Source: GWB2-37-7 sp942492835 (lineage in GTDB: Bacteria; Bacillota; Clostridia; Lutisporales; Lutisporaceae). Taken from it: 64,000 nucleotides of DNA. The notes under the pieces were generated by a model. It saw only the letters and a program-made list of their open reading frames with translations. It made no database searches and was not told where the DNA came from. Position 1 is the first letter of the stretch; every line of letters begins with the position of its first letter. Positions 42,832-52,112 of this stretch are shown here, one piece after another. The stretch covers positions 3,596,001 through 3,660,000 of the forward strand of contig OW818645.1 of the NCBI GenBank assembly GCA_942492835.1. The letters run 5' to 3'. The translations under genes were made by a program, and so were the position numbers.

Positions 42832-44898
42832 ATGACAAATTCAAAAGTACCCAATAGACTGGCAAATGAGAAATCCCCTTACCTGCTACAACATTCACAT
42901 AATCCTGTAGACTGGTATCCTTGGGGAGTAGAAGCATTTGAAAAGGCAAAGGTAGAAGTTAAGCCTGTGTTCCTATCTATTGGGTATAGCTGACATTTGC
43001 TTTTGAGAACTTGTCATTGGTGTCATGTTATGGAGAGAGAATCCTTTGAGGATGAAGAAGTTGCTGAGCTTCTAAACGAACATTTTATTGCTATAAAGGT
43101 AGATAGAGAGGAACGCCCAGATATAGACCATATATATATGAGTGTATGTCAAGCGCTTACAGGACAAGGAGGATGGCCTCTCACAATTTTTATAACTCCT
43201 GATCGCAAGCCTTTCTATGCAGGTACATATTTCCCTAAGAATTCTAGAGGAGGCTATCCTGGTATAATTGAGATTTTGGAGCACATAAACGAAAATTGGA
43301 AAAGTAAGAAAAACACATTAGAAGAGTCTTCAGATAAGATAATGGAGTATATGAATAAGGAATTTAACTCCAATGATGAAGGGGAAATAACAGAAGAAGC
43401 AATAGAAAACGCATTTGGAGGCTTTATTAGAAGCTTTGATAAGACTTATGGTGGTTTTGGTACTGCTCCAAAATTTCCGACACCTCATAATCTAATGTTT
43501 CTACTAAGGTATTGGAAGCAGTCAGGTAATAAAAACGCCCTAGACATGGTGGAGAAAACTCTGGAGGCCATGTATAGAGGTGGTATGTATGATCATATAG
43601 GCTTTGGCTTTTCTAGGTATTCTACAGACAAGAAGTGGCTAGTACCACACTTTGAAAAAATGCTATATGATAATGCGCTGATAGCCTTCACATATCTGGA
43701 AGCCTATCAAGCTACAGGAAAGCAAGAGTATAGACTGGTGGCAGAGCAGATATTTGAGTATGTGCTACGGGATATGACTTCTCCGGAGGGTGGCTTCTAC
43801 TCTGCTGAGGATGCTGACTCTGAGGGAGTGGAGGGTAAGTTCTATGTTTGGTCTGCTGATGAAGTGGCAGAAATCCTCGGGGATAAGGACGCAAAGGAAT
43901 TTAATAGCTATTATGATATAACTGCCAAAGGTAATTTTGAGGGAAAGAGCATCCCAAATATAATAGAGAATAAAATGCCCTTTGATGAATTGGTGAAGAT
44001 ACCTTTTAATGATATGCGGCAGAAGCTTTTTTTACACAGAGAAAAAAGAATACATCCCTATAAGGACGATAAGATACTTACTGCATGGAATGGTCTCATG
44101 ATAGCAGCTTTAGCCTATGGAGCTAGGATATTGTGTAATGAGAGGTACAGAAAGGCGGCAGAAAAAGCAGTAGGGTTTATACAGAGCAAGCTTATTCGGA
44201 AAGATGGAAGGCTGCTGGCAAGATATAGAGATGGAGAGGCTGCATATGAGGGATATTTAGATGATTATGCATTTTTGACATGGGGCTTAATCGAGCTGTA
44301 TCAAGCTAGTTTTGCTCCACAATATTTAAGGCTAGCAGTAAGTTTAACTGATGACATGATAAAATATTTTGGCGATAAGAAGGGCAATGGTTTCTTCTTG
44401 TATGGCAATGACAGCGAGCAGTTAATTGCAAGACCGAAGGAGATATATGATGGAGCAACACCTTCAGGTAACGCTGTAGCAGCTCTTAACTTACTTAGAC
44501 TAAGCAGACTTACAGGAAGAACTGAGTTTGAAATAGAGGTAGACCATCTATTTACTGCCTTTGCTGAAAAGGTGAATACTTACTCAATGGGGCATACATA
44601 TTTGATGATGGCAGTAATGTTTGCTAAAGCAAAGGGGAGCGAAATTGTCATTGTAGGTGAAAGAGACAATAGTCAAACGAAAAGTTTGCTTAGCGTTATA
44701 AACAAAAATTTCCTGCCATACTCGGTAGTAGTGGTCAAGGATACAGCAAGTGACAATGATTTGAAGGAGTTAGCTCCTTATACCGAAGGACAGGGTATGA
44801 TAGATTACAAAGCAACAGCTTATATATGTGAAAATTTTGCCTGTAGGGCTCCAATTACTGATATAAATGAACTGGAGAAGATTATAGGATCAAATTAG
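42832..44898 (+). pseudogene. YyaL-type thioredoxin/DUF255 protein interrupted by an 18-base insert
   Basis: ATG 42832 (after AAAGGTGGTG) opens 53 codons ending PVFLSIGYS. A TGA at 42991 begins an 18-base in-frame insert, TGACATTTGCTTTTGAGA, after which TCHWCHVMERESFEDEEVAE continues in the same frame to 44898. Without the insert the protein would be 682 residues, the usual YyaL length, with the thioredoxin-like CxxC and the glycosidase-like six-hairpin C-terminal domain (GGMYDHIGFGFSRYSTDKKW, VPHFEKMLYDNA). As it stands, only the 3' part from TTG 42997 is open (633 residues), without a ribosome binding site. The remaining 3' sequence is undamaged, so the insertion is recent or tolerated. Confidence 0.82.
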
Positions 44899-44903
44899 AA
44901 CGT

Positions 44904-44939
44904 CTAAGAGCACACCAGAAATATCTAGTGTGCTCTTAG
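44904..44939 (+). terminator. Terminator after yyaL
   Basis: CTAAGAGCACAC (44904-44915) and GTGTGCTCTTAG (44928-44939) form a perfect 12-bp stem. Confidence 0.75.
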
Positions 44940-45072
44940 TTATATATCGCATTAAATAATTTACATAAATTGTTTTTTACTAGCACTTGATACAAATTTT
45001 AAAAGTAGTAGAATATATTATATATTGATATAAGAATCGACCTTGAAAAACTACTACTTAGGGAGGGTTATC

Positions 45073-45957
45073 ATGAATGTGGTTGAGATTAATAAACTAA
45101 CAAAATACTATGGAAAAGCTAGAGGAATAATTGATGTTAGCTTTAATGTAGAGGAAGGAGAAATTTTTGGCTTCATCGGACCAAATGGTGCTGGTAAATC
45201 CACTACAATACGTACTTTACTTTCCTTGATACATCCGACTAGTGGATCAGCTAAGATTTTTGGCAAGGATTGCATAAAACAGGGTGAGGAAATTAGGAAG
45301 GAAATTGGCTATTTACCTTCGGAGGTATTCTATTACGATAATATGAAGGTTATTGATTTACTAAAATATTCAGCTAGCTTCTATAAAAATGTAGAAAAAA
45401 ATAGAATTTACGAACTAGCAGAGATTATGGATTTGGATATCAATAAAAAAATAGATGACTTATCCTATGGAAACAAGAAGAAGGTTGGTATAGTGCAGGG
45501 CTTGCTGCATAGTCCAAAACTTATAATACTTGACGAGCCTACAGGCGGTCTAGATCCTTTAATGCAACAAAAATTCTTTGATTTGATACATGAAGAAAAC
45601 AAGAAGGGTGCAACTATACTTTTCTCTTCCCATATACTAAGCGAGGTACAAAAGCTTTGCACTAGGGTAGGAATCATAAAAGAGGGTAGTATGATTCGGG
45701 TAGACGACATTAATGCACTTCAAAACACTAACTACAAGAAGTTCAGAATAGAAATGAAGGAAGCAGTAACAGAAGATTACTTCAAGTTTGAGGGGATAAG
45801 TGATCTTTCTGTGGATAATAATTCTGTTAATTTTATTTACCAGGGTGATATAAACAAAATTGTAGAAAAAATATATGAAAGAAAAATTAGCAATCTGATT
45901 GTCGAGGAGCCTACTTTGGAGGAAATATTCATGCATTACTACGAAAAGGAGGCATAA
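45073..45957 (+). CDS. ABC transporter ATP-binding protein
   Basis: A 294-residue ATPase. ATG 45073 follows GGGAGGG; the upstream TTG at 45043 has no such site. Walker A is GPNGAGKS, the signature LSYGNKKKVGIVQG (degenerate LSGGQ), Walker B LIILDEPTGGLDP, and the switch His is in LFSSHILSE. It starts an operon with two ABC-2 permeases; the next start is two bases after its stop. The set resembles exporters of antibiotics, lantibiotics or multidrug substrates, with the substrate unknown. Confidence 0.92.
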   Translation: MNVVEINKLTKYYGKARGIIDVSFNVEEGEIFGFIGPNGAGKSTTIRTLLSLIHPTSGSAKIFGKDCIKQGEEIRKEIGYLPSEVFYYDNMKVIDLLKYSASFYKNVEKNRIYELAEIMDLDINKKIDDLSYGNKKKVGIVQGLLHSPKLIILDEPTGGLDPLMQQKFFDLIHEENKKGATILFSSHILSEVQKLCTRVGIIKEGSMIRVDDINALQNTNYKKFRIEMKEAVTEDYFKFEGISDLSVDNNSVNFIYQGDINKIVEKIYERKISNLIVEEPTLEEIFMHYYEKEA

Positions 45958-45959
45958 TC

Positions 45960-46757
45960 ATGAACATTTACATTCAGGAATTAAAAATGTCTGTAAAATC
46001 AATGGTTTATTGGACTATTGGCATGGTCACTGTTTTAATATTTTTTATGTCTATGTTTACTGCAATTTCAAATGAAGCGGCTATGATGCAGCAGGTGATG
46101 TCAAGCTTCCCGCCTGAGTTTGTAAAAGCACTGGGATTGTCTAATTTTGATTTATCAAGCTTAATAGGCTACTATGCCTTTTTGTTTACCTATATACTCC
46201 TAATAGCTTCAATTTATGCTATGAAATCTGGTATATCGGTTTTGTCTGAAGAGGTTAGAGCCAAAACTGTTGATTTTTTGCTGGTAAAGCCTATTAGAAG
46301 AACCAAAATAGTAACTGCAAAGCTTATGAGCATTCTTACTAACGTACTAATACAAAATATTATTTACAGCATAACAACTTTAATAGTTCTTAATATAGTA
46401 TCAGAGCAGTTATATGATAAAAACATTTTGATACTGATAAATTTAAGTATACTTATGGTTCAATTATTCTTTGTTGCTTTAGGCTTACTTTTGGCAGTAG
46501 TAATAAAAAAGATAAAGACAGTTTTACCTATTACGTTGGGCATTGTTTTTGGTTTTTTTGTACTGTTTTTACTATATCAATCAGTAACAGATTCAAAGCT
46601 TGCTTTTATTACACCATTCGCTTATTTTGATGTTTCGAATATTATAGAAACAGGGAGTTTCAAAAGTGGTTTTGTAGCTTTAGACCTTACTTTAGTTCTT
46701 ATTTTTATTGCACTTTCTTATTTTATTTATAATAAAAAAGATATGCCTTCAGTATAA
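45960..46757 (+). CDS. ABC-2 family permease 1
   Basis: A 265-residue membrane protein with six predicted spans; an amphipathic N-terminus (MNIYIQELKMSVKSMVYW) precedes the first. The pattern EEVRAKTVDFLLVKPIRRTK between spans 2 and 3 is the conserved cytoplasmic loop of ABC-2 permeases that contacts the ATPase. An AAGGAGG site overlaps the end of the ATPase gene. It is homologous to the next gene, equal in length, so the pair probably forms a heterodimeric channel. Confidence 0.9.
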   Translation: MNIYIQELKMSVKSMVYWTIGMVTVLIFFMSMFTAISNEAAMMQQVMSSFPPEFVKALGLSNFDLSSLIGYYAFLFTYILLIASIYAMKSGISVLSEEVRAKTVDFLLVKPIRRTKIVTAKLMSILTNVLIQNIIYSITTLIVLNIVSEQLYDKNILILINLSILMVQLFFVALGLLLAVVIKKIKTVLPITLGIVFGFFVLFLLYQSVTDSKLAFITPFAYFDVSNIIETGSFKSGFVALDLTLVLIFIALSYFIYNKKDMPSV

Positions 46758-46775
46758 TTGAAAGGAGGTTATTAG

Positions 46776-47573
46776 ATGAATATTATTCTAAGAGAGCTAA
46801 GAGCCAATTTAAAATCTATTATAATTTGGTCACTTAGCATGATATTTCTTATATATGCAGGAATGGTTAAGTATTCTGGCTTTGAATCGGCAGGTCAAAG
46901 TGTAAATGAGCTTATTGGTCAGATGCCTGATGCGCTAAAAAGTATTTTTGGTATGAATGGTTTAGATTTGACATCTATATCTGGATTTTATGGGATGCTT
47001 TATCTTTATTTCATGCTTATGGCGGGGGTACATGCTGTAATGCTTGGTGCAGTAATAATATCGAAGGAAGAAAGAGATAAAACTGCAGATTTCTTATTTG
47101 TAAAGCCAATATTGAGGGTAAGAGTAATAACGGCAAAATTTATTGCTGCACTAATAAATATAATAGTGTTAAATTTTGTAACCTTAGTTTCATCAATATT
47201 ATTTGTAAAGATGTATAATAAAGGGGTACCTATCAATGACCAGATAGCAAGATTGATATTTTCTTTGCTTATTATACAGATAATATTTCTTACAATTGGA
47301 GCAGTGGTAGCAGCAATTGCAAGAGATACAAAAAAAGCTACTTCTATATCAACTACGCTACTTCTGTCTGCATTTATTCTATCTGTGGCTATCGATATTA
47401 ACAATAAAATTGATTATTTGAGTTTCCTTACACCTTTTAAATATTTTGAGGCAGCTCAGGTTATGAGAGAAGGAAGTTTTGATCTAGTGTATCTGTTACT
47501 ATCTGTAGTGATTATAGTTTGCTGTACAGCTGGAACTTATATAATCTATAACAAAAGAGATCTTAATATATAA
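46776..47573 (+). CDS. ABC-2 family permease 2
   Basis: A 265-residue paralogue of the preceding permease, again with about six spans, and the corresponding loop EERDKTADFLFVKPILRVRV. GAAAGGAGG precedes the ATG, 18 bases after the upstream stop. It ends the operon at a strong convergent terminator. Confidence 0.9.
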   Translation: MNIILRELRANLKSIIIWSLSMIFLIYAGMVKYSGFESAGQSVNELIGQMPDALKSIFGMNGLDLTSISGFYGMLYLYFMLMAGVHAVMLGAVIISKEERDKTADFLFVKPILRVRVITAKFIAALINIIVLNFVTLVSSILFVKMYNKGVPINDQIARLIFSLLIIQIIFLTIGAVVAAIARDTKKATSISTTLLLSAFILSVAIDINNKIDYLSFLTPFKYFEAAQVMREGSFDLVYLLLSVVIIVCCTAGTYIIYNKRDLNI

Positions 47574-47592
47574 AGCTTCAAAGCATTATTAT

Positions 47593-47635
47593 ATAAAAGG
47601 AAAGAAATACTAGACTAGTATTTCTTTCCTTTTAT
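47593..47635. terminator. Perfect 21-bp convergent terminator
   Basis: ATAAAAGGAAAGAAATACTA and its exact inverted partner ending at 47635 meet with a one-base loop. It serves the ABC operon and the Nudix gene from opposite sides. Confidence 0.85.
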
Positions 47636-48237
47636 ATTCGAATTATTTCAATGAAACTCCTAAGAATCCTAGCGGTTATACCCCAAATAATTTTATCTTG
47701 ATATTCATAAATATAAATGGGGTATTTTCCTTGAGCCCAAGGATATTCTCTTCCATATTGAATTTTATCGAAAGGGAAATCATTCTTTGGCTTCATTTTT
47801 ATATCAAGATAGCTGCATATAGGCTTACAATTTACAAGAAAATCAAGAGGTACAGTAAACACCTCGGAAACTTCTTGTACACTAAAGGTATCTTCATAGC
47901 GTTCTAAATATGCTGCATAAGGGTAAATAATAGTGTTAAAGGGAGTTACTAAGGTATCAATTTCAGTTATTACCTTTATATTACTATCCTCAATCAAAAG
48001 CTCTTCACAGGTTTCTCTTATTGCCGCTTGCAGGCTAGTTTCTTCTTGTTCAATCTTTCCACCTGGGAAGCAAATTTCATTTGGCTGTTTCTGAAGCTTA
48101 TGAGAACGCACTTCAAATAAAATACTTTTTTGATTTCCATGTTGGACAATTGGAACAAGCACTGAGAATTCATTGAATTCACTATGATCACAGATTTTAT
48201 GTTTATATTTATTTAATTTATCTAAGTAAAATTGCAT
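47632..48237 (-). CDS. Nudix hydrolase, coenzyme A pyrophosphatase type
   Basis: A 201-residue Nudix protein. The Nudix box is GGKIEQEETSLQAAIRETCE followed by ELLI, and the preceding LFEVRSHKLQKQPNEICFPG fits the CoA-type signature (LLxxRSxxLxxHxGQIxFPGG), though Glu-Ile replaces Gln-Ile. Family members such as YeaB/NudL hydrolyse CoA and its derivatives. It differs from NudC at 1231 in lacking the zinc ribbon and SQPWPFP motif. Confidence 0.85.
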   Translation of the reverse strand: MQFYLDKLNKYKHKICDHSEFNEFSVLVPIVQHGNQKSILFEVRSHKLQKQPNEICFPGGKIEQEETSLQAAIRETCEELLIEDSNIKVITEIDTLVTPFNTIIYPYAAYLERYEDTFSVQEVSEVFTVPLDFLVNCKPICSYLDIKMKPKNDFPFDKIQYGREYPWAQGKYPIYIYEYQDKIIWGITARILRSFIEIIRI

Positions 48238-48610
48238 ATAAACCTCATATAAAACTTTTATTAGTTAAAGAATTAGCATTAAGCAATTATAACATATGAA
48301 GTTATTGGTTTAAAGTATTTTGGTTGTTAAATATAGGGATTTGAGTGAGAAATTTCAGAAGATTATAACATTGTGCATTTTTGTATAATCATATTGAGTA
48401 GTGCATATGTAAATGGTATTATAGTTTTGTAAGATGTATACTGTATGCTTTGTACATAATATTTTATTGAATTAAAAATGTACAAAACTAGTAATGTATA
48501 TTTTTGCTTTGTATAGTATAATAAGACTGTATGTGAATAAATAACCTTTAATTTTTTGGTTAAACTATTAATGAGGGATAACCCCTCGATATATAAAAGG
48601 AGGATATCAA
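48238..48610. other. Leader region of the serine cluster
   Basis: AT-rich intergenic DNA between divergent genes. A TATAAT box at 48517-48522 and a small GAGGGATAACCCCTC hairpin (48573-48587), 14 bases before the AAAGGAGG of the aminotransferase, are the only structures seen. No T-box or known riboswitch was recognised. Confidence 0.4.
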
Positions 48611-49687
48611 ATGCATAAGAAACTGTTTATTCCGGGTCCAGTTGATGTACGTGAAGATGTACTTCAAAGAATGGCTACACCACAAATAAGCCACAGAGGG
48701 AAGGAAGCATCTGCTTTACAAAGAGGTATTTCAGAAAAACTACAAAAGGTTTTCCAAACAAATAATAAAATAATATTATCAACTTCATCAGGTAGTGGAC
48801 TAATGGAGGCAGCAATTAGGTCATGTACAGGTAAGAGAGCTGCTGTATTCTCTGTAGGAGCTTTTGGTGACAGATGGTTCAAAATGGCTAAAGGAAATGG
48901 AGTACCAGCAGATAAATTCTCATCAGTTCCTGGACAGCCAACTACAGTTGCTATGGTTGATGAAGCATTATCAACAGGAAAATATGATGTTATGACAGTA
49001 ACTCATAATGAAACATCAGCAGGACTAATGAATCCAGTTGCTGAAATTGGGGAGCTATTAAAGAAGAAATACCCAGATGTATTATTATTAGTTGATACAG
49101 TTAGTTCTATGGGTGGAACAGACATAAAGGTTGATGAGTGGGGAATTGACGTTTGTATAACTTCAACTCAAAAATGTCTTGGCTTACCAGCAGGTATGGC
49201 AATATGTTCAGTATCAGAAAGATCAATTGAAGCTGCTAGAAAAGTAGAAAACAGAGGCTTATATTTTGACTTAGTAGAGCTTTATGATTACATAGAAAAG
49301 AAGGATTATCAATATCCATCTACTCCATCACTTGCACATATGTTTGCAATGGATTATCAATTAGATAGAATTATGGCAGAAGGCATAGAAAATAGATTTG
49401 CAAGACATATTGAAATGGCAGATTATGTACGTGCTTGGGCAGAGAAAAACTTTGCATTGTTTGTTGAAGATAAAAAATATCTATCAAACACGCTTACTAC
49501 AATAAAGAACACAAGAGGCATCAATGTAGGTGATCTTAATAAGAAGCTTGCAGAGAGAGGATATATGATTTCAAATGGTTATGGAGATTTAAAGGAAGTT
49601 ACTTTTAGAATCTCACATATGGCTGACTATACTTTAGATGAAGTTAAAGAATTAATAAAAAATATTAATGAAATATTAGGACTGTAA
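48611..49687 (+). CDS. Class V aminotransferase, probable serine-pathway enzyme
   Basis: A 358-residue PLP enzyme of the alanine-glyoxylate/phosphoserine-like class V group. Landmarks: FIPGPVDVREDVLQRMA, the glycine-rich LSTSSGSGLMEAAIRS, VDTVSSMGGTDIKVDEWGID, and the PLP-Lys in TSTQKCLGLPAGMAICSVS. In clostridia this gene is typically paired with a phosphoglycerate dehydrogenase, as here (15 bases downstream), and probably converts 3-phosphohydroxypyruvate to phosphoserine in place of classic SerC. Sequence alone does not exclude alanine-glyoxylate or serine-pyruvate aminotransferase. Confidence 0.85.
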   Translation: MHKKLFIPGPVDVREDVLQRMATPQISHRGKEASALQRGISEKLQKVFQTNNKIILSTSSGSGLMEAAIRSCTGKRAAVFSVGAFGDRWFKMAKGNGVPADKFSSVPGQPTTVAMVDEALSTGKYDVMTVTHNETSAGLMNPVAEIGELLKKKYPDVLLLVDTVSSMGGTDIKVDEWGIDVCITSTQKCLGLPAGMAICSVSERSIEAARKVENRGLYFDLVELYDYIEKKDYQYPSTPSLAHMFAMDYQLDRIMAEGIENRFARHIEMADYVRAWAEKNFALFVEDKKYLSNTLTTIKNTRGINVGDLNKKLAERGYMISNGYGDLKEVTFRISHMADYTLDEVKELIKNINEILGL

Positions 49688-49702
49688 GGAGTTGTGAATA
49701 AA

Positions 49703-50614
49703 ATGGTAAGAATACTTGTTACAGATGGCATGGAGAAAGCGGCTATTCAAGATTTAAAAAATAGCGGTTTTGAAGTTGTAGAACAATTCTATGAAGTAGA
49801 AGATCTTAAGCAACAAATAAAAGAATTTGATGTAATTGTAGTTAGATCAGCTACAAAGGTTAGAGAGCCAATCATTGATGCAGCTTTAGAAACAGGTAGA
49901 CTAAAGCTTATCATTAGAGGTGGCGTTGGTGTTGATAATATAGATGTTGAATATGCAAAGTCAAAGGGTATCACAGTTTCCAATACACCAAACGCAAGCA
50001 GCGCATCAGTTGCTGAGCTTGCTATAGGTCACATGTTCTGTATGGCAAGATACTTGCATATATCAAATTACACAATGAGACAAGGCAAATGGGAAAAGAA
50101 GAAATATGAAGGTATAGAGCTTGCTGGAAAGACTCTAGGACTTATTGGCTTTGGTAGAATAGCTAAAGAAGTAGCAAAAAGAGCATTTGCTCTTGGTATG
50201 AAGGTTGTATATACCGATATAATCGGCGATCAAAATCATCCTGACTTCAAGTTCTTAGCTATGGATGAGCTTTTAGCAAAGTCAGACTTCATATCAATAC
50301 ATATACCTGGTTCAAAGGATAAGAAGGCAGTTATTGGCGAAGCTGAATTTGCAAAGATGAAGGATGGAGTATACATAGTAAATGCTGCAAGAGGCGGCGT
50401 TGTATGTGAAGCAGCATTACTAAAAGCTCTTGATTCAGGCAAGGTTGCAGCAGCTGCACTTGACGTATTTGAAGAAGAACCATCAAAGAATGAAGCAATA
50501 TACACTCATCCTAAGATTTCTCTAACACCACATATAGGTGCTTCTACTGCTGAAGCTCAAACTAGAATTGGTGAAGAGATAGTATCTATAATTAAGAATC
50601 AATTTAAGGCATAA
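49703..50614 (+). CDS. serA: D-3-phosphoglycerate dehydrogenase
   Basis: A 303-residue D-2-hydroxyacid dehydrogenase, without the C-terminal ACT domain of longer SerA forms. ATG 49703 lies 11 bases after AAGGAG; the GTG at 49694 is only two bases from it. NAD-binding GFGRIAKEVAKRA, the substrate Arg in NAARGGVV, and the catalytic Glu/His around FEEEPSKNE and LTPHIGAST are all present. It makes 3-phosphohydroxypyruvate, the substrate of the enzyme encoded upstream. The lack of an ACT domain suggests no serine feedback of the usual kind. Confidence 0.93.
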   Translation: MVRILVTDGMEKAAIQDLKNSGFEVVEQFYEVEDLKQQIKEFDVIVVRSATKVREPIIDAALETGRLKLIIRGGVGVDNIDVEYAKSKGITVSNTPNASSASVAELAIGHMFCMARYLHISNYTMRQGKWEKKKYEGIELAGKTLGLIGFGRIAKEVAKRAFALGMKVVYTDIIGDQNHPDFKFLAMDELLAKSDFISIHIPGSKDKKAVIGEAEFAKMKDGVYIVNAARGGVVCEAALLKALDSGKVAAAALDVFEEEPSKNEAIYTHPKISLTPHIGASTAEAQTRIGEEIVSIIKNQFKA

Positions 50615-50625
50615 CTGTTTAATCT

Positions 50626-50663
50626 AAGAGGTCGTATGAATTATATAATTAATACGACCTCTT
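50626..50663 (+). terminator. Terminator of the serine genes
   Basis: AAGAGGTCGTAT (50626-50637) and ATACGACCTCTT (50652-50663) pair perfectly over a 14-base loop. It lies before the DUF1015 gene, which has its own ribosome binding site 35 bases on, so readthrough may occur. Confidence 0.75.
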
Positions 50664-50697
50664 TATGAATTTGATATATTAAGAATGGAGTGAAAAA

Positions 50698-51942
50698 ATG
50701 GCAGTAGTAAGAGCTTTTAAAGCTATAAGACCAACAACTAAGCTGGCTGACAAGGTAGCAGCACTTCCCTATGACGTTATGAATAGTGAAGAAGCAAGAG
50801 AAATGGTAAAGGATAATCCTTATTCTTTTCTACATGTTGACAAGGCAGAAATTGACATGGATCCATCAATAGATCATTATGATAAGAGTGTTTACGAAAA
50901 AGCAGCTGAAAATCTAAACAATATGAGAAAAGAAGGCACGCTGATACAGGAAGAGCAGGCTTGTTTGTATATTTACAAGCAAATAATGGATGGTCGTTCT
51001 CAAATAGGTCTTGTTGGATGTGCTTCAATTGATGATTATATAAACAATATCATCAAAAAGCATGAGAATACAAGAGCTGACAAAGAACAGGATAGAATAA
51101 ACCATGTTGATCATACAAATTCTAATACAGGTCCAATATTCTTGACATATAGAGCAAAAAAGGAAATAACTGATACAATTAATGCATGGGTAGCAGCTCA
51201 CAAGCCTGTTTATGATTTTGTATCAGAAGATGAAATAGGTCATACAGTATGGATAATTGATGACAAGACTGTTATTACAGCACTTGAGAATGCATTCAAG
51301 GGTGTTGATTATCTATACATAGCTGATGGTCACCACAGAAATGCTTCAGCTGTAAAGGTTGGACTTAAGAGAAGAGAACAAAATCCAAAATATACAGGTA
51401 ATGAAGAGTTTAATTTCTACTTGTCAGTTATATTCCCTGATGAGCAGCTTCATATAATGGACTATAACAGAGTTGTTAAGGATCTTAATGGAAACTCATC
51501 TGAACAATTTATGACAAAGGTTAAAGAGAAGTTTGATGTAGAAGTATATAATGGTGAAGGTCAATACAGACCGACTGCAAAACGTAGCTTTGGAATGTTC
51601 TTAGATAATAAGTGGTATATACTGAAGGCAAAAGCCGGCTCATTCAATGAGAAGGATCCTGTTGATAGACTGGATGTATCAATTATGCAGAACAATCTTC
51701 TACAACCAATACTTGGCATAGAAGATCCAAGAACAGATAAGAGAATCGACTTTGTAGGTGGTATAAGAGGCTTAAAGGAGCTTGAGAGAAGAGTAAACGA
51801 AGATATGAAAGTTGCTTTCTCAATGTATCCAACTTCTATTGATGATTTGATGACTATAGCTGATGCTGGAAAGGTAATGCCTCCAAAGTCAACTTGGTTT
51901 GAACCAAAATTAAGAAGTGGACTTTTCGTACACGAGCTGTAA
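50698..51942 (+). CDS. DUF1015 family protein
   Basis: A 414-residue cytoplasmic protein of a widespread family, long associated with serine-synthesis genes in clostridia. Recognisable parts are VAALPYDVMNSEEAREMV, NPYSFLHVDKAEID, YIADGHHRNASAVKVG and RIDFVGGIRGLKELER. The ADGHHR motif looks like a catalytic or nucleotide-binding site. Related archaeal and bacterial members have been connected with serine kinase activity (free-serine phosphorylation), which would fit the context, but that is inference here. Confidence 0.88.
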   Translation: MAVVRAFKAIRPTTKLADKVAALPYDVMNSEEAREMVKDNPYSFLHVDKAEIDMDPSIDHYDKSVYEKAAENLNNMRKEGTLIQEEQACLYIYKQIMDGRSQIGLVGCASIDDYINNIIKKHENTRADKEQDRINHVDHTNSNTGPIFLTYRAKKEITDTINAWVAAHKPVYDFVSEDEIGHTVWIIDDKTVITALENAFKGVDYLYIADGHHRNASAVKVGLKRREQNPKYTGNEEFNFYLSVIFPDEQLHIMDYNRVVKDLNGNSSEQFMTKVKEKFDVEVYNGEGQYRPTAKRSFGMFLDNKWYILKAKAGSFNEKDPVDRLDVSIMQNNLLQPILGIEDPRTDKRIDFVGGIRGLKELERRVNEDMKVAFSMYPTSIDDLMTIADAGKVMPPKSTWFEPKLRSGLFVHEL

Positions 51943-51950
51943 GATATTAG

Positions 51951-51990
51951 AAGGAGTGTAGAACAAATGTAATTTCTACACTCCTTTTTT
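51951..51990 (+). terminator. Terminator of the DUF1015 gene
   Basis: AAGGAGTGTAGAA (51951-51963) pairs with TTCTACACTCCTT (51974-51986), followed by TTTTAA. Confidence 0.82.
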
Positions 51991-52112
51991 AATGTGTAGG
52001 ACAGCAAAAATTATATGTACTAAGAATATTAGGGATTGAAATATACTATGGTTGATGTAAAATAGATATGTTGCAAAAAAAATTATCATTCACAAAAAAG
52101 GTGGAAAAAACA

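Larger units (their letters stand above)
37398..43022. mobile_element. Putative 5.6-kb serine-recombinase integrative element
   Basis: The segment carries a large serine recombinase, a sigma-like gene, three small acidic genes and a nucleotidyltransferase, and is bounded by matching yyaL sequence. Direct repeats are TTCCTMTCTATTGGGTAT (37398-37415 and 42970-42987) and AACTTGTCATTGGTG (37431-37445 and 43008-43022). On the left, yyaL coding stops at the boundary; on the right, a complete set of 5' codons precedes the 3' part. This fits integration into yyaL at the CxxC codons by an element bringing its own replacement 5' end. Excision at either repeat would leave a stop codon, so simple gene restoration is not supported. 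Codon usage inside is less divergent than expected for distant transfer. Confidence 0.55.

Noticed and set aside
42991..43008. TGA in yyaL as a second selenocysteine codon
   Set aside because: The TGA lies in an 18-base insert absent from homologues, not at a Cys position, and the bases after it form only a weak, mismatched stem made of conserved coding sequence.
42991..43008. Programmed ribosome bypass over the 18-base insert
   Set aside because: There are no matching take-off and landing codons (AGC before, ACT after) and no supporting stem; a simple insertion is more economical.
37431..43022. Sporulation-type excision that restores an intact yyaL
   Set aside because: Crossing over at either direct repeat leaves the TAG (37419) or the TGA (42991) in frame, so the product would still be interrupted.
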